This document shows, in pieces, positions 17,365 through 27,733 of a DNA stretch of 64,000 bases (the stretch's first letter is position 1; each line of letters begins with the position of its first letter). Origin of the DNA: Cellulosilyticum ruminicola JCM 14822 (lineage in GTDB: Bacteria > Bacillota > Clostridia > Lachnospirales > Cellulosilyticaceae). The stretch lies in contig NZ_BBCG01000010.1 of NCBI RefSeq assembly GCF_001311925.1, positions 32,928 through 96,927 of the forward strand. The letters are read 5' to 3'. The notes under the pieces were generated by a model. The model saw only the letters and a program-made list of their open reading frames with translations, had not been told where the DNA came from and ran no database searches. A program made the translations under genes and the position numbers.

Positions 17365-19566
17365 TTATGCCTCTTTATGAATAATATCCGAGAATTCTAG
17401 AGCTCTTCTATAAAGGGTATTTCCCTTCGCATCTAAATCATAGTCCTCATACGGCGTCTCTTCATCCACAAAAGCTGGCAATTCTATAATGAACTGACTT
17501 CCAAATCCAACCTCGCTGCGTACAGTAATAGTCCCCTCATGGGCTTTTACAAAACTTTTCACTAAAGATAAGCCTATACCACAGCCTTCTTGCTTTCTTG
17601 TGAATGTTTTGTCTGCCTGCCTAAAACGTTCAAAAATTACACCTAACTTATCCTCTGGAATGCCTCGTCCTGAATCTGACACAATGATTTGTACCTTGTC
17701 TCTCTTATCATTAATATCCACCATCAACATACCACCTGGGTCTGTAAACTTCACAGCATTAGAAATAAGATTCAATACTATTTTCTCTATCATTTCAGGA
17801 TCACAATACACAACCTTTTCCTCTACATTAGTATCAAACTCAAAAGTAATTAAATTTTCTTTTATATAATCAATAACAGATTGACTAATGTCTTCTACTA
17901 AACTAACAATATTATAATTTTGCTTATTCGCTTCATAATACCCTGCTTCAACTTTAGCCATACTCAAGAAATTATTTACAAGTTTAAGAAGCCTTAAGGC
18001 ATTTTGTTTCATAATTCCTGTATAATATTTTCCCCTTTGATCCACTTCACCTAATCTCCTACACAAATCTGCTGTATAAATTTCCATAGATTGCAACGTA
18101 ACGATAATGACATTAAGTGGTGTACGTAATTCATGGGCTACATTTGCTAAGAACTCACTTTTTAATTTCTCAAGCTGCTTAGTCTCTTTAATAATATTAC
18201 GTTCAGAAATATCCCTTACGACAGTCATAATCATATCACGACTATTGAGTTTAAACTTATGATGGACCACTTCTACAGGAATTAGTTGTCCTGATTTGGT
18301 ACGATACTTAGTCTCATACATGACCTTGTCTTCTTCAGACAATATACGATTAAACATCTCTTGTCTCTTACGTTCTCCCTTTTCTAAGAAACGTACATCC
18401 AAATCCGCTAGACTCAGCTCTTTGCACTCATCTTCATCATAACCAAAGTTTTTACAAACTGCTTGATTAAATTGATAAAAATAAGTATACGTATAATCCA
18501 TAGAATAAGGTGCAATAAAAATAGCATCTTGAATTCCATTGAAAAGTTGATAAAACTTACGTTGATTTCTTTGTAAATCTAAATAGGTAATCTTTTCAGT
18601 CGTAATTTCTCTGCAGCTTACAACATTGCCAGTTTTTTCCTCATTTTCATTCAAAATCGGATTAATTGTAATACCTACCCATATATAATATCCTTTTTGA
18701 TGTTTCAATCTTACTTGAAAATACTCACTTTTTTTACCATCTCTTAAACAATTAATCATCTTTTTCATTTGCGAACCATCTCTATCATGCATATGCTTTA
18801 CAACTTGTCCAATTTCCACCCATTCTTCTTCATATCCTAAGAAATCATTTAAACGCTTATTATGATATATAATCTTCCCCATGCAGTCGACCTTAGCAAG
18901 TATCATTGACACATTATGCATGATTTCATCCGTTAAACTTAAGCTATATTGAAATACTCTAATTTTTCCATAGTAATAAAGCACAACAACCGCTACACCT
19001 ATTAGAATATATGACAAAGCTAGCATATTGTTAAGAATAATCTGCATACTGATTTTCTTACCAAATATATAGCATATTATAATTGTTCCCCCATGATATG
19101 CTAATGTAACACTTAGTATAAATCTATTACTCCTATTACACTCACATAATATACGCCAACTCATACATGCAACGATATACCCAATGCCTATGAACAGAAA
19201 AAAACATTTAATAGACCATCCTAGTAAAGGTATTAAAAGTACCAATACACTTCCTGAAATTATATAATATCTCTGTAATACTAGTATCTGCTTAACTTTA
19301 TTAGACCACTGTTTCATTAATTTGGCACAGCCCACAAGACCAATCAATTCTCCTAAAAAATAAACAACATCTATTACATACCAATATTGTTTATTTTCCT
19401 CTCCCATAATTATTGTAGCTAAAACAGCACCCATACAGATAAATATACTTATTCCCCATATTTCTAGTACTTTATCCTTTTCGTATTGCCATAGAATTAA
19501 AAATGTTAAGACGGTCGGAACCATACTCATAATTAAAATGCTCTTATACAGAATTAAATCACTCAT
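17365..19566 (-). CDS. Membrane sensor histidine kinase (7TM-PAS-PAS)
   Basis: Autophosphorylating sensor. The first 220 residues hold about seven membrane segments, as in the 7TM histidine-kinase N-terminal region. Two PAS domains follow (around KVDCMGKIIYHNKRLNDFLGY and DAIFIAPYSMDYTYTYFYQF, each with a PAC tail), then HisKA (FLANVAHELRTPLNVI, phospho-His) and HATPase with N box LNLISNAVKF, G1 DSGRGIPEDKLGVIFERF and G2 GCGIGLSLVKSF. I start at the ATG at 19566 after AGGGGTG; an upstream codon adds 11 residues. No response regulator gene is adjacent, so it is an orphan kinase. Confidence 0.93.
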   Translation of the reverse strand: MSDLILYKSILIMSMVPTVLTFLILWQYEKDKVLEIWGISIFICMGAVLATIIMGEENKQYWYVIDVVYFLGELIGLVGCAKLMKQWSNKVKQILVLQRYYIISGSVLVLLIPLLGWSIKCFFLFIGIGYIVACMSWRILCECNRSNRFILSVTLAYHGGTIIICYIFGKKISMQIILNNMLALSYILIGVAVVVLYYYGKIRVFQYSLSLTDEIMHNVSMILAKVDCMGKIIYHNKRLNDFLGYEEEWVEIGQVVKHMHDRDGSQMKKMINCLRDGKKSEYFQVRLKHQKGYYIWVGITINPILNENEEKTGNVVSCREITTEKITYLDLQRNQRKFYQLFNGIQDAIFIAPYSMDYTYTYFYQFNQAVCKNFGYDEDECKELSLADLDVRFLEKGERKRQEMFNRILSEEDKVMYETKYRTKSGQLIPVEVVHHKFKLNSRDMIMTVVRDISERNIIKETKQLEKLKSEFLANVAHELRTPLNVIIVTLQSMEIYTADLCRRLGEVDQRGKYYTGIMKQNALRLLKLVNNFLSMAKVEAGYYEANKQNYNIVSLVEDISQSVIDYIKENLITFEFDTNVEEKVVYCDPEMIEKIVLNLISNAVKFTDPGGMLMVDINDKRDKVQIIVSDSGRGIPEDKLGVIFERFRQADKTFTRKQEGCGIGLSLVKSFVKAHEGTITVRSEVGFGSQFIIELPAFVDEETPYEDYDLDAKGNTLYRRALEFSDIIHKEA

Positions 19567-19677
19567 TATACACCCCTGTTTTTTGTAAATATAAGGCAAA
19601 TTTTATTCTATTTATATTATTTTATCTTTCGTACACACTATATTATAGCGAAAAAATAGAATAAAGGGGAATAATTA

Positions 19678-20842
19678 ATGAAATTTTTTAAATTTTTGTT
19701 AAAAATATTTTTTTAACATCTACTTTTTTATTACCTCCACACCTTTTATGGCACAGCAACGCATACCCAACTATGTTATTGAAAATGAAGTCACCAAATC
19801 TCTTGGTCAAGAAACTACTACAACTGTAGAGCCTAATGAGCAAACTTTAGAAGAACACTTTGTACCTATACTAGAAGAACTATTTCAAAATCGTAATGCT
19901 TGCATTCTCGCTTCAGATTTAGAGAATCTTAAATCCCATTACAATTTAAATATCAAAGTCAGTCTTTGGGCCTACGAAAGCGAAGCACAAAAAATAAAAT
20001 ATTTTAAGAACTGGTGTGCAAAACAAGGTATAAAATTTAATAAAATAGACTCTCATATTAAACTTAGAAAAGTAAAAGAAAAAGAACCGGGTCTTTACGG
20101 CATTCTCTGCTTTAATTCTACTGAATTTACCTATAGTTATGTGGATACACCTGAAGTAACTAATACTTTTCGCCTAGGTACTTCTCATTACATGAATTTA
20201 AAAGCAGATAACGACCGTTATATCATTACTAAAGAATGGTACACAGACCCCTTTGCTGATTCACTTAATCTAGAAAATATTAAATCTGATCAAATTAGAA
20301 AATACATTTTGGCTCAAAAGAAACCAGACTACACTATTGATTCACGTACCCAATGTGCCGTTGACTATGCCCATAAATACTGTGGTGTTAGTGATAATGA
20401 TGAATTTCTATTTAAATATAATAAAGCCTATAAAAACTTTAATCCTGATGGTGGTGACTGTGCAAACTTTGCTTCTCAAATCCTCTTTGAAGGTGGCAAA
20501 TTTAAAAAGAATGGCACTTGGAACTACTGTGACCGCAACGGTACTAAAGCTTGGGTCAATGCACAAGCCTTCAAAAACTATATGGTAGGAAGTGGCCGTG
20601 CTGGTTATATTACAAAAGGTACTTATCAAGAAATTTATAAAGCAGCCTACAATCTCCGCCCAGGAGACTTCGTAGCTTATGAAAAGAAAGGTAAAATCGT
20701 CCATATCTCCACTGTAACAGGACTCGATTCCAAAGGTTATCCCCTTGTAACCTGTCACAATACAGACAGACTTCTCGTCCCATACGACCTCGGCTGGAGC
20801 AACAAAAACATCCGCTTCCACCTAATTAATGTTTACTATTAA
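19678..20842 (+). CDS. Secreted putative amidase-domain protein (Amidase_6), frameshift in signal peptide
   Basis: C-terminal Amidase_6 domain: QCAVDYAHKYCG, GGDCANFASQILFEGG (presumed catalytic Cys), LRPGDFVAYEKKGKIVHISTVTG (His) and CHNTDRLLVPY. The N-terminal 200 residues are lineage-specific. The uninterrupted frame begins at 19748 without a ribosome site, but an ATG at 19678 with AAAGGGG upstream encodes MKFFKFLLKIFF, and removing one T from the T7 run near 19712 joins it through NIYFFITSTPF to MAQQRIPN, making a good signal peptide. So the real gene probably starts at 19678. Likely acts on peptidoglycan or peptides outside the cell. Confidence 0.82.
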
Positions 20843-20861
20843 TTTATTTACACCAACATGC

Positions 20862-20910
20862 AAAGAAGGTACCACAAAATTATCTATAATAATCTTGTGA
20901 TACCTTCTTT
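20862..20910 (+). terminator. Rho-independent terminator
   Basis: AAAGAAGGTA pairs with TACCTTCTTT and the stem extends inward (CACAA/TTGTG, ATTAT/ATAAT) before ATTT, 20 bp past the amidase stop. The next 190 bp (to 21098) show nothing else. Confidence 0.85.
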
Positions 20911-21098
20911 ATTTAATAAAATATAAATCATTAGATTCATCACCATAAACTGTGTTTGACATATTTAATTAAAAAATTCATTATTAGATGATTACAATAT
21001 TGTCAGCAACTTATACACAAATAAATTGCGAGATACACATTTTGATAATAATCCAATCATTAAAATATAAGTTTATACTTCCCATCAAAGTTGATACA

Positions 21099-21827
21099 TT
21101 AGTTGAGCGTTTGATTGTAGGCATCTAATGCCTCTGTGACAGCTTCCATTAACTTTTGTTGATACCCTTTATCTGAAAGCATTCTATCTTCATTCCAGTT
21201 ACTCATAAAGCCCATTTCAAATATAATAACAGGTACTTTAGACCAATTAAAACCTGTCATATCTCCACGTTCAAAAATGCCGTTTACTTTTACACCTTTA
21301 CCTTCTAAAGATTTTTTTAAAAGCTGTGCGTAGTCATAACTTGGTTTATAAATCCCTGCTGTATGTGTACCAGCTTTAGCTGGCACAATAAGTACCGCAC
21401 CACTCTTTCCACCATTACCAATACTATCACAATGCAATCTAATGGTCATATCTGCATGGGCATTATTGGCAATTTCTGCACGTTCTACATTACTTACATT
21501 AACTTTATTAGTCTCTCTAGTCATTATGACTTCATAACCCTTTTGAGTTAATAAATCTCTTAGAATAAGTGCTGCCTCCATATTTACAGCATACTCTGGC
21601 TTTTTAGTCGCCACACCAGCCGTTCCAGAAGCCACTCTCGCCTTCTTATGAGGTGACCCCGGCGCAATAGGTTCTCCTTTAGGATCCCCCTTCGCTTGAT
21701 GCCCTGGATCAATGCATACTATAAAATGCTCCTTCGCCCAAACTCTAGGCACATTGGTAATGCACACACTCACCATTAATAACATATAAATCATCATTCT
21801 AAGCATTCGTCTTGCTGTTGTCTTCAC
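21099..21827 (-). CDS. N-acetylmuramoyl-L-alanine amidase (Amidase_3)
   Basis: Zinc amidase that cuts the glycan-peptide bond of peptidoglycan. A signal sequence (MLRMMIYMLLMVSVCITNVP) is followed by one Amidase_3 domain with its zinc ligands: His in FIVCIDPGHQ, Glu in VNMEAALILRD, His in ADMTIRLHCDS, and the catalytic Glu in VIIFEMGFMSN. 242 residues, like CwlD/LytC catalytic cores, without added wall-binding repeats. Start ATG at 21827. It could act in growth, lysis or spore cortex maturation; the context does not decide. Confidence 0.92.
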   Translation of the reverse strand: MKTTARRMLRMMIYMLLMVSVCITNVPRVWAKEHFIVCIDPGHQAKGDPKGEPIAPGSPHKKARVASGTAGVATKKPEYAVNMEAALILRDLLTQKGYEVIMTRETNKVNVSNVERAEIANNAHADMTIRLHCDSIGNGGKSGAVLIVPAKAGTHTAGIYKPSYDYAQLLKKSLEGKGVKVNGIFERGDMTGFNWSKVPVIIFEMGFMSNWNEDRMLSDKGYQQKLMEAVTEALDAYNQTLN

Positions 21828-22058
21828 TTTTCTGCTCCTCCTCCTATGCTTATAACCTTATTTATATGTAATCTTTATTTTTTTACTCTTAAATAAAAAT
21901 GAATTGCCAAAAAAGCTGCCCTTCTTGACAGCCTCTAAGCTTACTAATTCTCCCCTTGAAACTACACTCATAAATATATCTAAAACTTCATTTCTCTACA
22001 TACAGCATGATGAATACATTAACTTTCTAATCTCCACGCAGTTTTAACTATAAAGAAA

Positions 22059-22248
22059 AGCAGGTGGCATAGTCGATTCTAATCTACCTTCGTAGTAATT
22101 TATTGAGTTTCTTAGCGAAGAGAATCAATACGGTTTTAGGTGTGTTGTTTGAACGCAGCGTAGTGAGTTCACACCGTTGCTTTAATTCTCAAGCTTAAAG
22201 ACTCACAAATTACGAAGAGTGTAGTTAGAAGCGGCTATGCCACCTGCT
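22059..22248. repeat. Long imperfect palindrome B (190 bp)
   Basis: The ends AGCAGGTGGCATAG (22059-22072) and its exact complement (22235-22248) enclose arms that keep pairing through TTCTAA, GTAATTT, TTTCTTAGC, AGAAT and GGTGTG to the tip GAACGCAGCGTAGTGAG. It lies 17 bp past the argD stop. The inner 130 bp align with palindrome A almost base for base (GGTTTTAGGTGTG, GAACGCAGCGTAG, GAGTTCACACCGTTGCTTT), while the outer arms are unrelated in sequence. No ORF. The rest of 21828-22058 shows no feature. Confidence 0.9.
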
Positions 22249-22264
22249 GACCTTTAGAGTTACC

Positions 22265-23433
22265 CTAAACAAGTGCTTCTTTTAAGATAGCAACTGCTTC
22301 GTCGATTTCTTCTTTTGTTACGATAAGTGGTGGTACAAAACGAATGACGTTTGTGCCTGCACTTGCGATAAGCATGCCTTTTTCCATACATTTGCTAACA
22401 ATGTCCTTAGGTGTTTTTGTAATTTCAACTCCTTGCATTAAACCAATCCCTCTTACATCTGTAACGCAGTCTACTTCATCTTTAAGTACATTGAGCTTTT
22501 CTGTTAAATAAGCCCCTACTTCTTGAACATGAGCAAGTAATCCATTGTTTACGAGTTCATCCATTACAACTGTTGCTGCTGTTGTTACCATTGGATTACC
22601 CCCAAATGTAGAAGCGTGATCTCCTGGTACGAATACAGCTACATCATCTTTGCAAAGCATAGCCCCGACAGGTACACCGCCACCTAATCCTTTAGCAGTA
22701 GATACTACATCTGGATGAATGCCGAAGTTTTCATAAGCAAAGAGTTTACCGGTTCTACCCATACCAGATTGCACTTCATCAATGATAAGAAGGGCATCAT
22801 ATTTGTGACAAAGTTCTTCTACTTGTTTGAGATATTCTACTTGTACTGGAATGATTCCACTTTCTCCTTGAATAACTTCAAGAATAACACCACATGTTTT
22901 TTCACTAATGATTTCTTTTAAACTTTCAATATCATTGTATACAGCATATTTAGTACCTGGTAATAATGGTAAGAAGTTCTTTTGATATTTTTCTTGTCCT
23001 GTAGCTGTAAGAGCGCCACATGTTCTACCATGGAAAGATTGTTTCATTGAAATAAGTTCAATTTTATCTTCACTTTTAAGTTTCCCATACTTTTTAGCAA
23101 GTTTAATAGCTGCTTCATTGGCTTCTGCCCCACTATTACAGAAGAATACTTTATCAAAATCAGAGTTTTCTACAAGCATTTTAGATGCATTTACAAGTGG
23201 TTCTGTATAATAATAGTTTGAAATATGAATAAGTTTTTCAACTTGTGCTTGTAAAGCCTGTGTTAATTTTTATGGCCATAACCTAAAGCATTAACAGCAA
23301 TCCCTGCACACATATCGATATATTTTTTATTATTTTCATCATATACATAAACGCCTTCACCATGAGAAATTACAAGCGGAAAACGTCCATAAGTGTTCAT
23401 TACATAATTATTTGCATTGTCTAATACTGACAT
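22265..23433 (-). CDS. argD: Acetylornithine aminotransferase ArgD (one-base frameshift)
   Basis: PLP enzyme converting N-acetylglutamate semialdehyde to N-acetylornithine. The C-terminal 304 residues are clean: FFCNSGAEANEAAIKLAKKYG, SFHGRT, LIIDEVQSGMGRTG and the PLP lysine in TAKGLGGG-VPVGAM. The N-terminal 55 residues (MSVLDNANNYVMNTYGRFP...GYGHK) lie in another frame; the break is at an A5 run near 23270 and one more A restores GYGHKKLTQALQ. The repaired length is about 389, normal for ArgD. Its ATG overlaps the argB stop (TAATG). Confidence 0.93.
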
Positions 23434-24332
23434 TATTTCTCCCCCTCTTTGTACATCATTGTTCCAATACCATTTGGTGTATAAATTTCTAAGATTAGTG
23501 CATGTTTTCTACGTCCATCTAAGATATGCACCATAGATACACCTTTATCAATAGCTTTCATACAGCATTCAACTTTTGGAATCATCCCACCTGCAATTGT
23601 GCCATCTGCAAGGTAATCTTTTGCTTTTTGATCGCTTAAGAATGAAATAAGTGATGATGAATCATCTTTGTCTTTGAGAACACCTTCAACATCTGTTAAA
23701 AATACTAGTTTTTCTGCATTTAATGCCCCAGCAATCGCTACAGCTGCATAGTCTGCATTGATATTGTAAGTATTGCCTTTTTCATCTGCGCCAATAGGTG
23801 CAATAACTGGAATGAAACTATCATCAAGAAGTGATTTTAAAAGTCTTGTATTCACTTTCTCGATTTCACCTACGAATCCTAAGTCAATGCCATCTTTTTC
23901 AAGTTTTTTAGCTCTTAACATTTTGCCATCTTTACCTGAAAGTCCTACAGGACATCCGCCATGTTGTGCAAGCATTTGTACAATATTTTTATTAACTTTA
24001 CCTGATAAAACCATTTCTACAACTTCCATTGTTTCTTTAGTTGTTACACGAAGTCCGTTGATAAATTCTGATTTAATATCAAGTCTTTTAAGCATAGTAT
24101 TAATTTCAGGACCGCCCCCGTGAACGATAACAGGTCTAAGTCCTACTAATTTAAGAAGTACAATATCTTGAATAATTGTTTTATTAATTTCTGGATCAAG
24201 CATCGCACTTCCGCCGTATTTAATAACAACTGTATTTCCATTGAATTCTCTAATATAAGGTAATGCATCTATAAGCACTTTTGCTTTTTCTAATCCATCA
24301 TCTACTAAATTTACTTTCTTTTCATTCTCCAT
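23433..24332 (-). CDS. argB: Acetylglutamate kinase
   Basis: Phosphorylates N-acetylglutamate in arginine synthesis. 299 residues with the amino-acid-kinase fold: VVIKYGGSAM (phosphate binding), PVIVHGGGPEI, LRVTTKETMEVVEMVLSGKVNK and KLVFLTDVEGV. The long N-terminal helix (LVDDGLEKAKVLIDALPYI) is the form seen in arginine-sensitive hexameric enzymes, so feedback inhibition is likely. It lies between argJ (91 bp upstream) and argD (overlapping). Confidence 0.96.
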   Translation of the reverse strand: MENEKKVNLVDDGLEKAKVLIDALPYIREFNGNTVVIKYGGSAMLDPEINKTIIQDIVLLKLVGLRPVIVHGGGPEINTMLKRLDIKSEFINGLRVTTKETMEVVEMVLSGKVNKNIVQMLAQHGGCPVGLSGKDGKMLRAKKLEKDGIDLGFVGEIEKVNTRLLKSLLDDSFIPVIAPIGADEKGNTYNINADYAAVAIAGALNAEKLVFLTDVEGVLKDKDDSSSLISFLSDQKAKDYLADGTIAGGMIPKVECCMKAIDKGVSMVHILDGRRKHALILEIYTPNGIGTMMYKEGEK

Positions 24333-24422
24333 TTTTAAAGCCCCCTCAAGTTTTAACGCTCTATGTTAAATCTTACTTCAATTCAATCCTTATCTACTCT
24401 TTACCTATTTTTTACACCGTTA

Positions 24423-25643
24423 TTAGCTTCTGTAGTCCCCATTAATTTTTACGTAATCATAACTTAAGTCACAGCCCCAAGCTGTTACTTCAGCATCACC
24501 TTCACCCATTGTGATACTAATTTTAATTTCCTTTTCAAGAAGAATTGTTTTAGCTTTTTCTTCACTAAATTTGATTGGAAGTCCGCCTTTAAGAAGTGAA
24601 ATACATCCAGCAGTACTTTCAAAATCAATATCTACTTTAGAGGCATCAAAGTCAATACCAGAGTAACCCATTGCGCAAAATACACGTCCCCAGTTAGCAT
24701 CTGCACCGAAGAATGCTGTTTTTACAAGATTAGATGTTAAAACGCTTTTTGCAATTGTTTTACCATCTTCGAAGTTTTTAGCACCTTTTAAATTGACTTC
24801 AAGAAGTTTAGTGGCCCCTTCACCATCTTTTGCAATAGATACGGCAATATATTTACATACTTCAAAGAGTGTGTTGCAGAAGATATCAAAAGCTTCCCCT
24901 TCACTATCGATAATCTTGTTACCTGCAAGTCCATTAGCCAGTACAAGAACGCTATCATTTGTACTTGTATCCCCATCTACTGTAATCATATTAAATGATG
25001 TATCAATACATTTTTTAAGTGCTTTTTGTAACATCTCTTGTGTGATATTAACGTCTGTTGTTACGAAACCTAACATTGTTGCCATATTAGGGTGAATCAT
25101 ACCAGAACCTTTACCCATACCACCAATTGTATAAGTTATACCATTAATTTCTTCTTCAATAGCAATTGTTTTTTTGATTAAGTCTGTGGTTAAAATAGCT
25201 GTTGCTGCACTATCTCCACCTTCGAAACTTGCTTCTAATTCTTTTGCTACCACTGGAATTCCCGCTCTAATTACATCCATTGGTAAGTTCACACCGATTA
25301 CACCTGTAGAACAAACTAATACTTCTTCTTTTTTTACATTTAATATCTCACTTACAATTTGAGCCATTTCTTCTGTATCTTTAAGTCCTTGCTCCCCTGT
25401 TGCTGCATTAGCATTTCCACTATTTACAACGATCGCATGTACTTTATTTTGTTTTTCTAATACACTTTTATCCCAAAGTACTGGTGCAGCTTTTACCACA
25501 TTTTGTGTAAAAGCACCTGCATAAGTACAAGGAGTTTCACTATATACGAGTGCTAAATCTTTTTTCTTTGCTTTAAGTCCAATATGTCCTCCGGCTCCTT
25601 GATATCCTTTCGCTGCTGTTATGCCACCTTGTATAAGTTTCAT
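24423..25643 (-). CDS. argJ: Bifunctional ornithine acetyltransferase / N-acetylglutamate synthase
   Basis: Recycles acetyl groups from N-acetylornithine to glutamate and can make N-acetylglutamate. About 406 residues. The self-cleavage site is in HPNMATMLGFVTTDV (Ala-Thr, Thr becoming the nucleophile); NSGNANAATG and the TVDGDTSTNDSV segment are family landmarks. I start at the ATG at 25643, seven nt after GGAGGG, rather than the ATG two codons earlier that overlaps that site. It heads argJ-argB-argD; argC is not in the operon. Confidence 0.95.
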   Translation of the reverse strand: MKLIQGGITAAKGYQGAGGHIGLKAKKKDLALVYSETPCTYAGAFTQNVVKAAPVLWDKSVLEKQNKVHAIVVNSGNANAATGEQGLKDTEEMAQIVSEILNVKKEEVLVCSTGVIGVNLPMDVIRAGIPVVAKELEASFEGGDSAATAILTTDLIKKTIAIEEEINGITYTIGGMGKGSGMIHPNMATMLGFVTTDVNITQEMLQKALKKCIDTSFNMITVDGDTSTNDSVLVLANGLAGNKIIDSEGEAFDIFCNTLFEVCKYIAVSIAKDGEGATKLLEVNLKGAKNFEDGKTIAKSVLTSNLVKTAFFGADANWGRVFCAMGYSGIDFDASKVDIDFESTAGCISLLKGGLPIKFSEEKAKTILLEKEIKISITMGEGDAEVTAWGCDLSYDYVKINGDYRS

Positions 25644-25713
25644 AGTCATCCCTCCATATTGTTTAAATTTTATATTTAATTATAAACTTTTATCTTATTT
25701 TAATATGTTTATA

Positions 25714-25741
25714 ATTATATTTAATTTTTATTTTTTTGCAA
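25714..25741 (-). promoter_or_regulatory. Promoter of argJBD
   Basis: On the minus strand TTGCAA (25736-25741) and TATAAT (25714-25719) are separated by 16 nt. The leader to argJ is about 65 nt and very AT-rich. Confidence 0.65.
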
Positions 25742-25750
25742 TACCTTTTC

Positions 25751-25784
25751 AGAATTTTTATAAATTAATTTGTATTTTTATTCA
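25751..25784 (-). promoter_or_regulatory. Tandem ARG boxes (ArgR/AhrC operator)
   Basis: Read on the minus strand, TGAATAAAAATACA (25771-25784) matches the ARG consensus TGAATWWWWATTCA at 13 of 14 positions, and TTTATAAAAATTCT (25751-25764) matches more weakly. They start 20 bp apart, the helical spacing of paired ARG boxes, just upstream of the argJ -35 element. The assignment is from consensus only. Confidence 0.6.
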
Positions 25785-25827
25785 ACCCTTATACATTTTC
25801 ATTTTCCCTACATGTCCATAAGTTCAT

Positions 25828-25872
25828 AAAAAAGAATAGATACAAGGTTTTTATACCACTGCATCTATTCTC
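25828..25872 (-). terminator. Terminator of the phosphoesterase gene
   Basis: On the minus strand AGAATAGATGCAGTGG folds onto CCTTGTATCTATTCT, followed by TTTTTTA, 47 bp past the phosphoesterase stop. Confidence 0.82.
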
Positions 25873-25918
25873 TTAGAATTTCATTTTATACATTTTAAGT
25901 CTCTTATTACTATTTATA

Positions 25919-26778
25919 TTAATTCAAGTTAATAACTGTTAACTCTGGTATGGTACCTAATCTAAAGCGCTGCTGACTGGTACCAACTCCTGTATTTACA
26001 TATAACTTCATTCTTGAACTTAGATCATATAAACCCTTCACATACTTTTTTCCTTTAGGCGGCGTTAAGATTGCCCCTTTAAAAGGAATTCTCACCTGTC
26101 CACCATGGCTATGACCTGAAAGCTGTAAATCTGCTGGATATTTTTGAATCTCATCTGCTAAATCCGGCTCATGACACAGCACAATATTATAGTCCGCTTT
26201 GCCACTATTCAACATAGCTTTTTCCAAATCTACTTTACCAAAAATGGCGTCATCTATACCTATAATATTCAACTTCTTACCATTTTCTAATGTAATCACT
26301 TTATGTTCATTCATTAAAAGCTGAAAATTAGCAGCTTTCATAATCTCCTTATAACGCCTAATTCCATTACTGCCATAATCATGATTGCCCGCCACAGCGA
26401 ACTTGCCATACTTTGTTTCTATCTCACTGAGTATACGGATAGCATCTTCTTTTTCATTAAATTTCTTGTTATCATCTATTAAATCACCAGTGAATATGAG
26501 TAAATCTGGCTTCAGTTCATTAATCTTTTTCACTAAACGCTCTAAATGGCTATATTATAATCTGGCCCTAAATGTATATCACTGCATTGTACAATTTTAA
26601 GCGGTACGCTCTGATTTAAAGCTTTTGCATCTATGTTGATTTCATTTGTCACTAAAAGTTCAGGCTCTACATATCTCACATAAGTTAAGACACATACTCC
26701 GGCTAATACTAAAAATACCATAAATTTAATCACACCTTTTATGAATAAAACAACTTGCTTAATAAGCTTCCTACCCAT
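25919..26778 (-). CDS. Membrane-anchored metallophosphoesterase, YkuE-like (one-base frameshift)
   Basis: Calcineurin-like phosphoesterase with an N-terminal membrane anchor (GVIKFMVFLVLAGVCVLTYV). Metal-binding motifs in order: CSDIHLG, LIFTGDLIDDN, VAGNHDYGSNG, LCHEPDL and LSGHSHGGQVRIPF. The frame breaks near 26537; one extra A restores NISHLERLVKKINEL. The repaired length is about 286 residues, normal for YkuE-type enzymes, which probably act on phospholipid or cell-envelope phosphoesters. A decayed relative lies at 12134-12530. Confidence 0.88.
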
Positions 26779-26839
26779 GTATCCTCCTTTATTAATATGA
26801 ATCAGATACCTTATGCGTTACCACTTGTATCAATGTACT

Positions 26840-27477
26840 TTAATCTTCCTGTGACATAAGCTCTTCTAAAACCTTGCGAATCACTTCACTATTAAACCCT
26901 CTTTGAGCAAGGAAACCATACATCTTTCCTTTAAAAGTATATTGATCTTCAGTCTTTCTTTTATAATAATCATATTTCTTAAGGGCAAGCGCCTTACAAT
27001 TTTCATAAGCCTCATCCACATCATAACCATCTTCTAAAGCACTTCGAATGATTTCACTATCTACACCCTTCATCTTTAAAGCCTGTGCGATATAACGTGG
27101 CCCCTTTTTAGAAAACCTTTTCTTGTCACTTATAAAAGCAGCTGTTAATTTTTCATCATCAATATAATTGTATTCCTTAAGTTTCTCCATAGTAAATGAG
27201 ATGGCCTCATCCGAGTATTCCTTTTGTCTCAATTTATCTTTGAGCGCTTTCTCAAAATAATTGCGTCCACCCAATAAATAAACGGCATAAGAAAAGCACT
27301 TATTTTTACTTCTTCATTATTAAGCAGCTCTAAAGTTGTCTCATCTAATTGCATACCCTTTTTTAAATTCAGCTTAATGAGTGTATCTTCACTGACACCA
27401 CAATAAAATTCCTCATCTAAAAAGAGACTATAGCGCTCTCCGCCTTGCTGCACGCTAATCTTCGTAATTGTCTTCAT
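26840..27477 (-). CDS. recX: Regulatory protein RecX (one-base frameshift)
   Basis: Modulator of RecA filaments. The N-terminal part ([25 protein letters not shown]) and the C-terminal part, with its three-helix RecX repeats ([72 protein letters not shown]), lie in different frames. The break is at a T4 run near 27287; five Ts give [21 protein letters not shown]. Total about 212 residues, normal for clostridial RecX. ATG at 27477 after AGGAGG. Confidence 0.88.
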
Positions 27478-27733
27478 AATGAACCTCCTTTTATAATGAG
27501 TAATTATATCACAATCCTCTCCCTAGTATTGCCATTTTATTCATCTTTCAAACGAGATTTACCTTACCCAGAAATAGCTATTTCTACTTACTCTTTTGGG
27601 TTGATTTTCTTATTAAAGTATATTAAATATGTCCATCTTATTAACATCTGAGGTTTTTATTTTTACATCATGCAAATCCAAAAATACAACCTATTTGAGA
27701 TTGAGTCCTAGTAAATCTCTCTACTGTAACTGC

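Noticed and set aside
22059..22248. Palindromes as autonomous insertion sequences
   Set aside because: No ORF of useful length in either strand and no visible target-site duplication.
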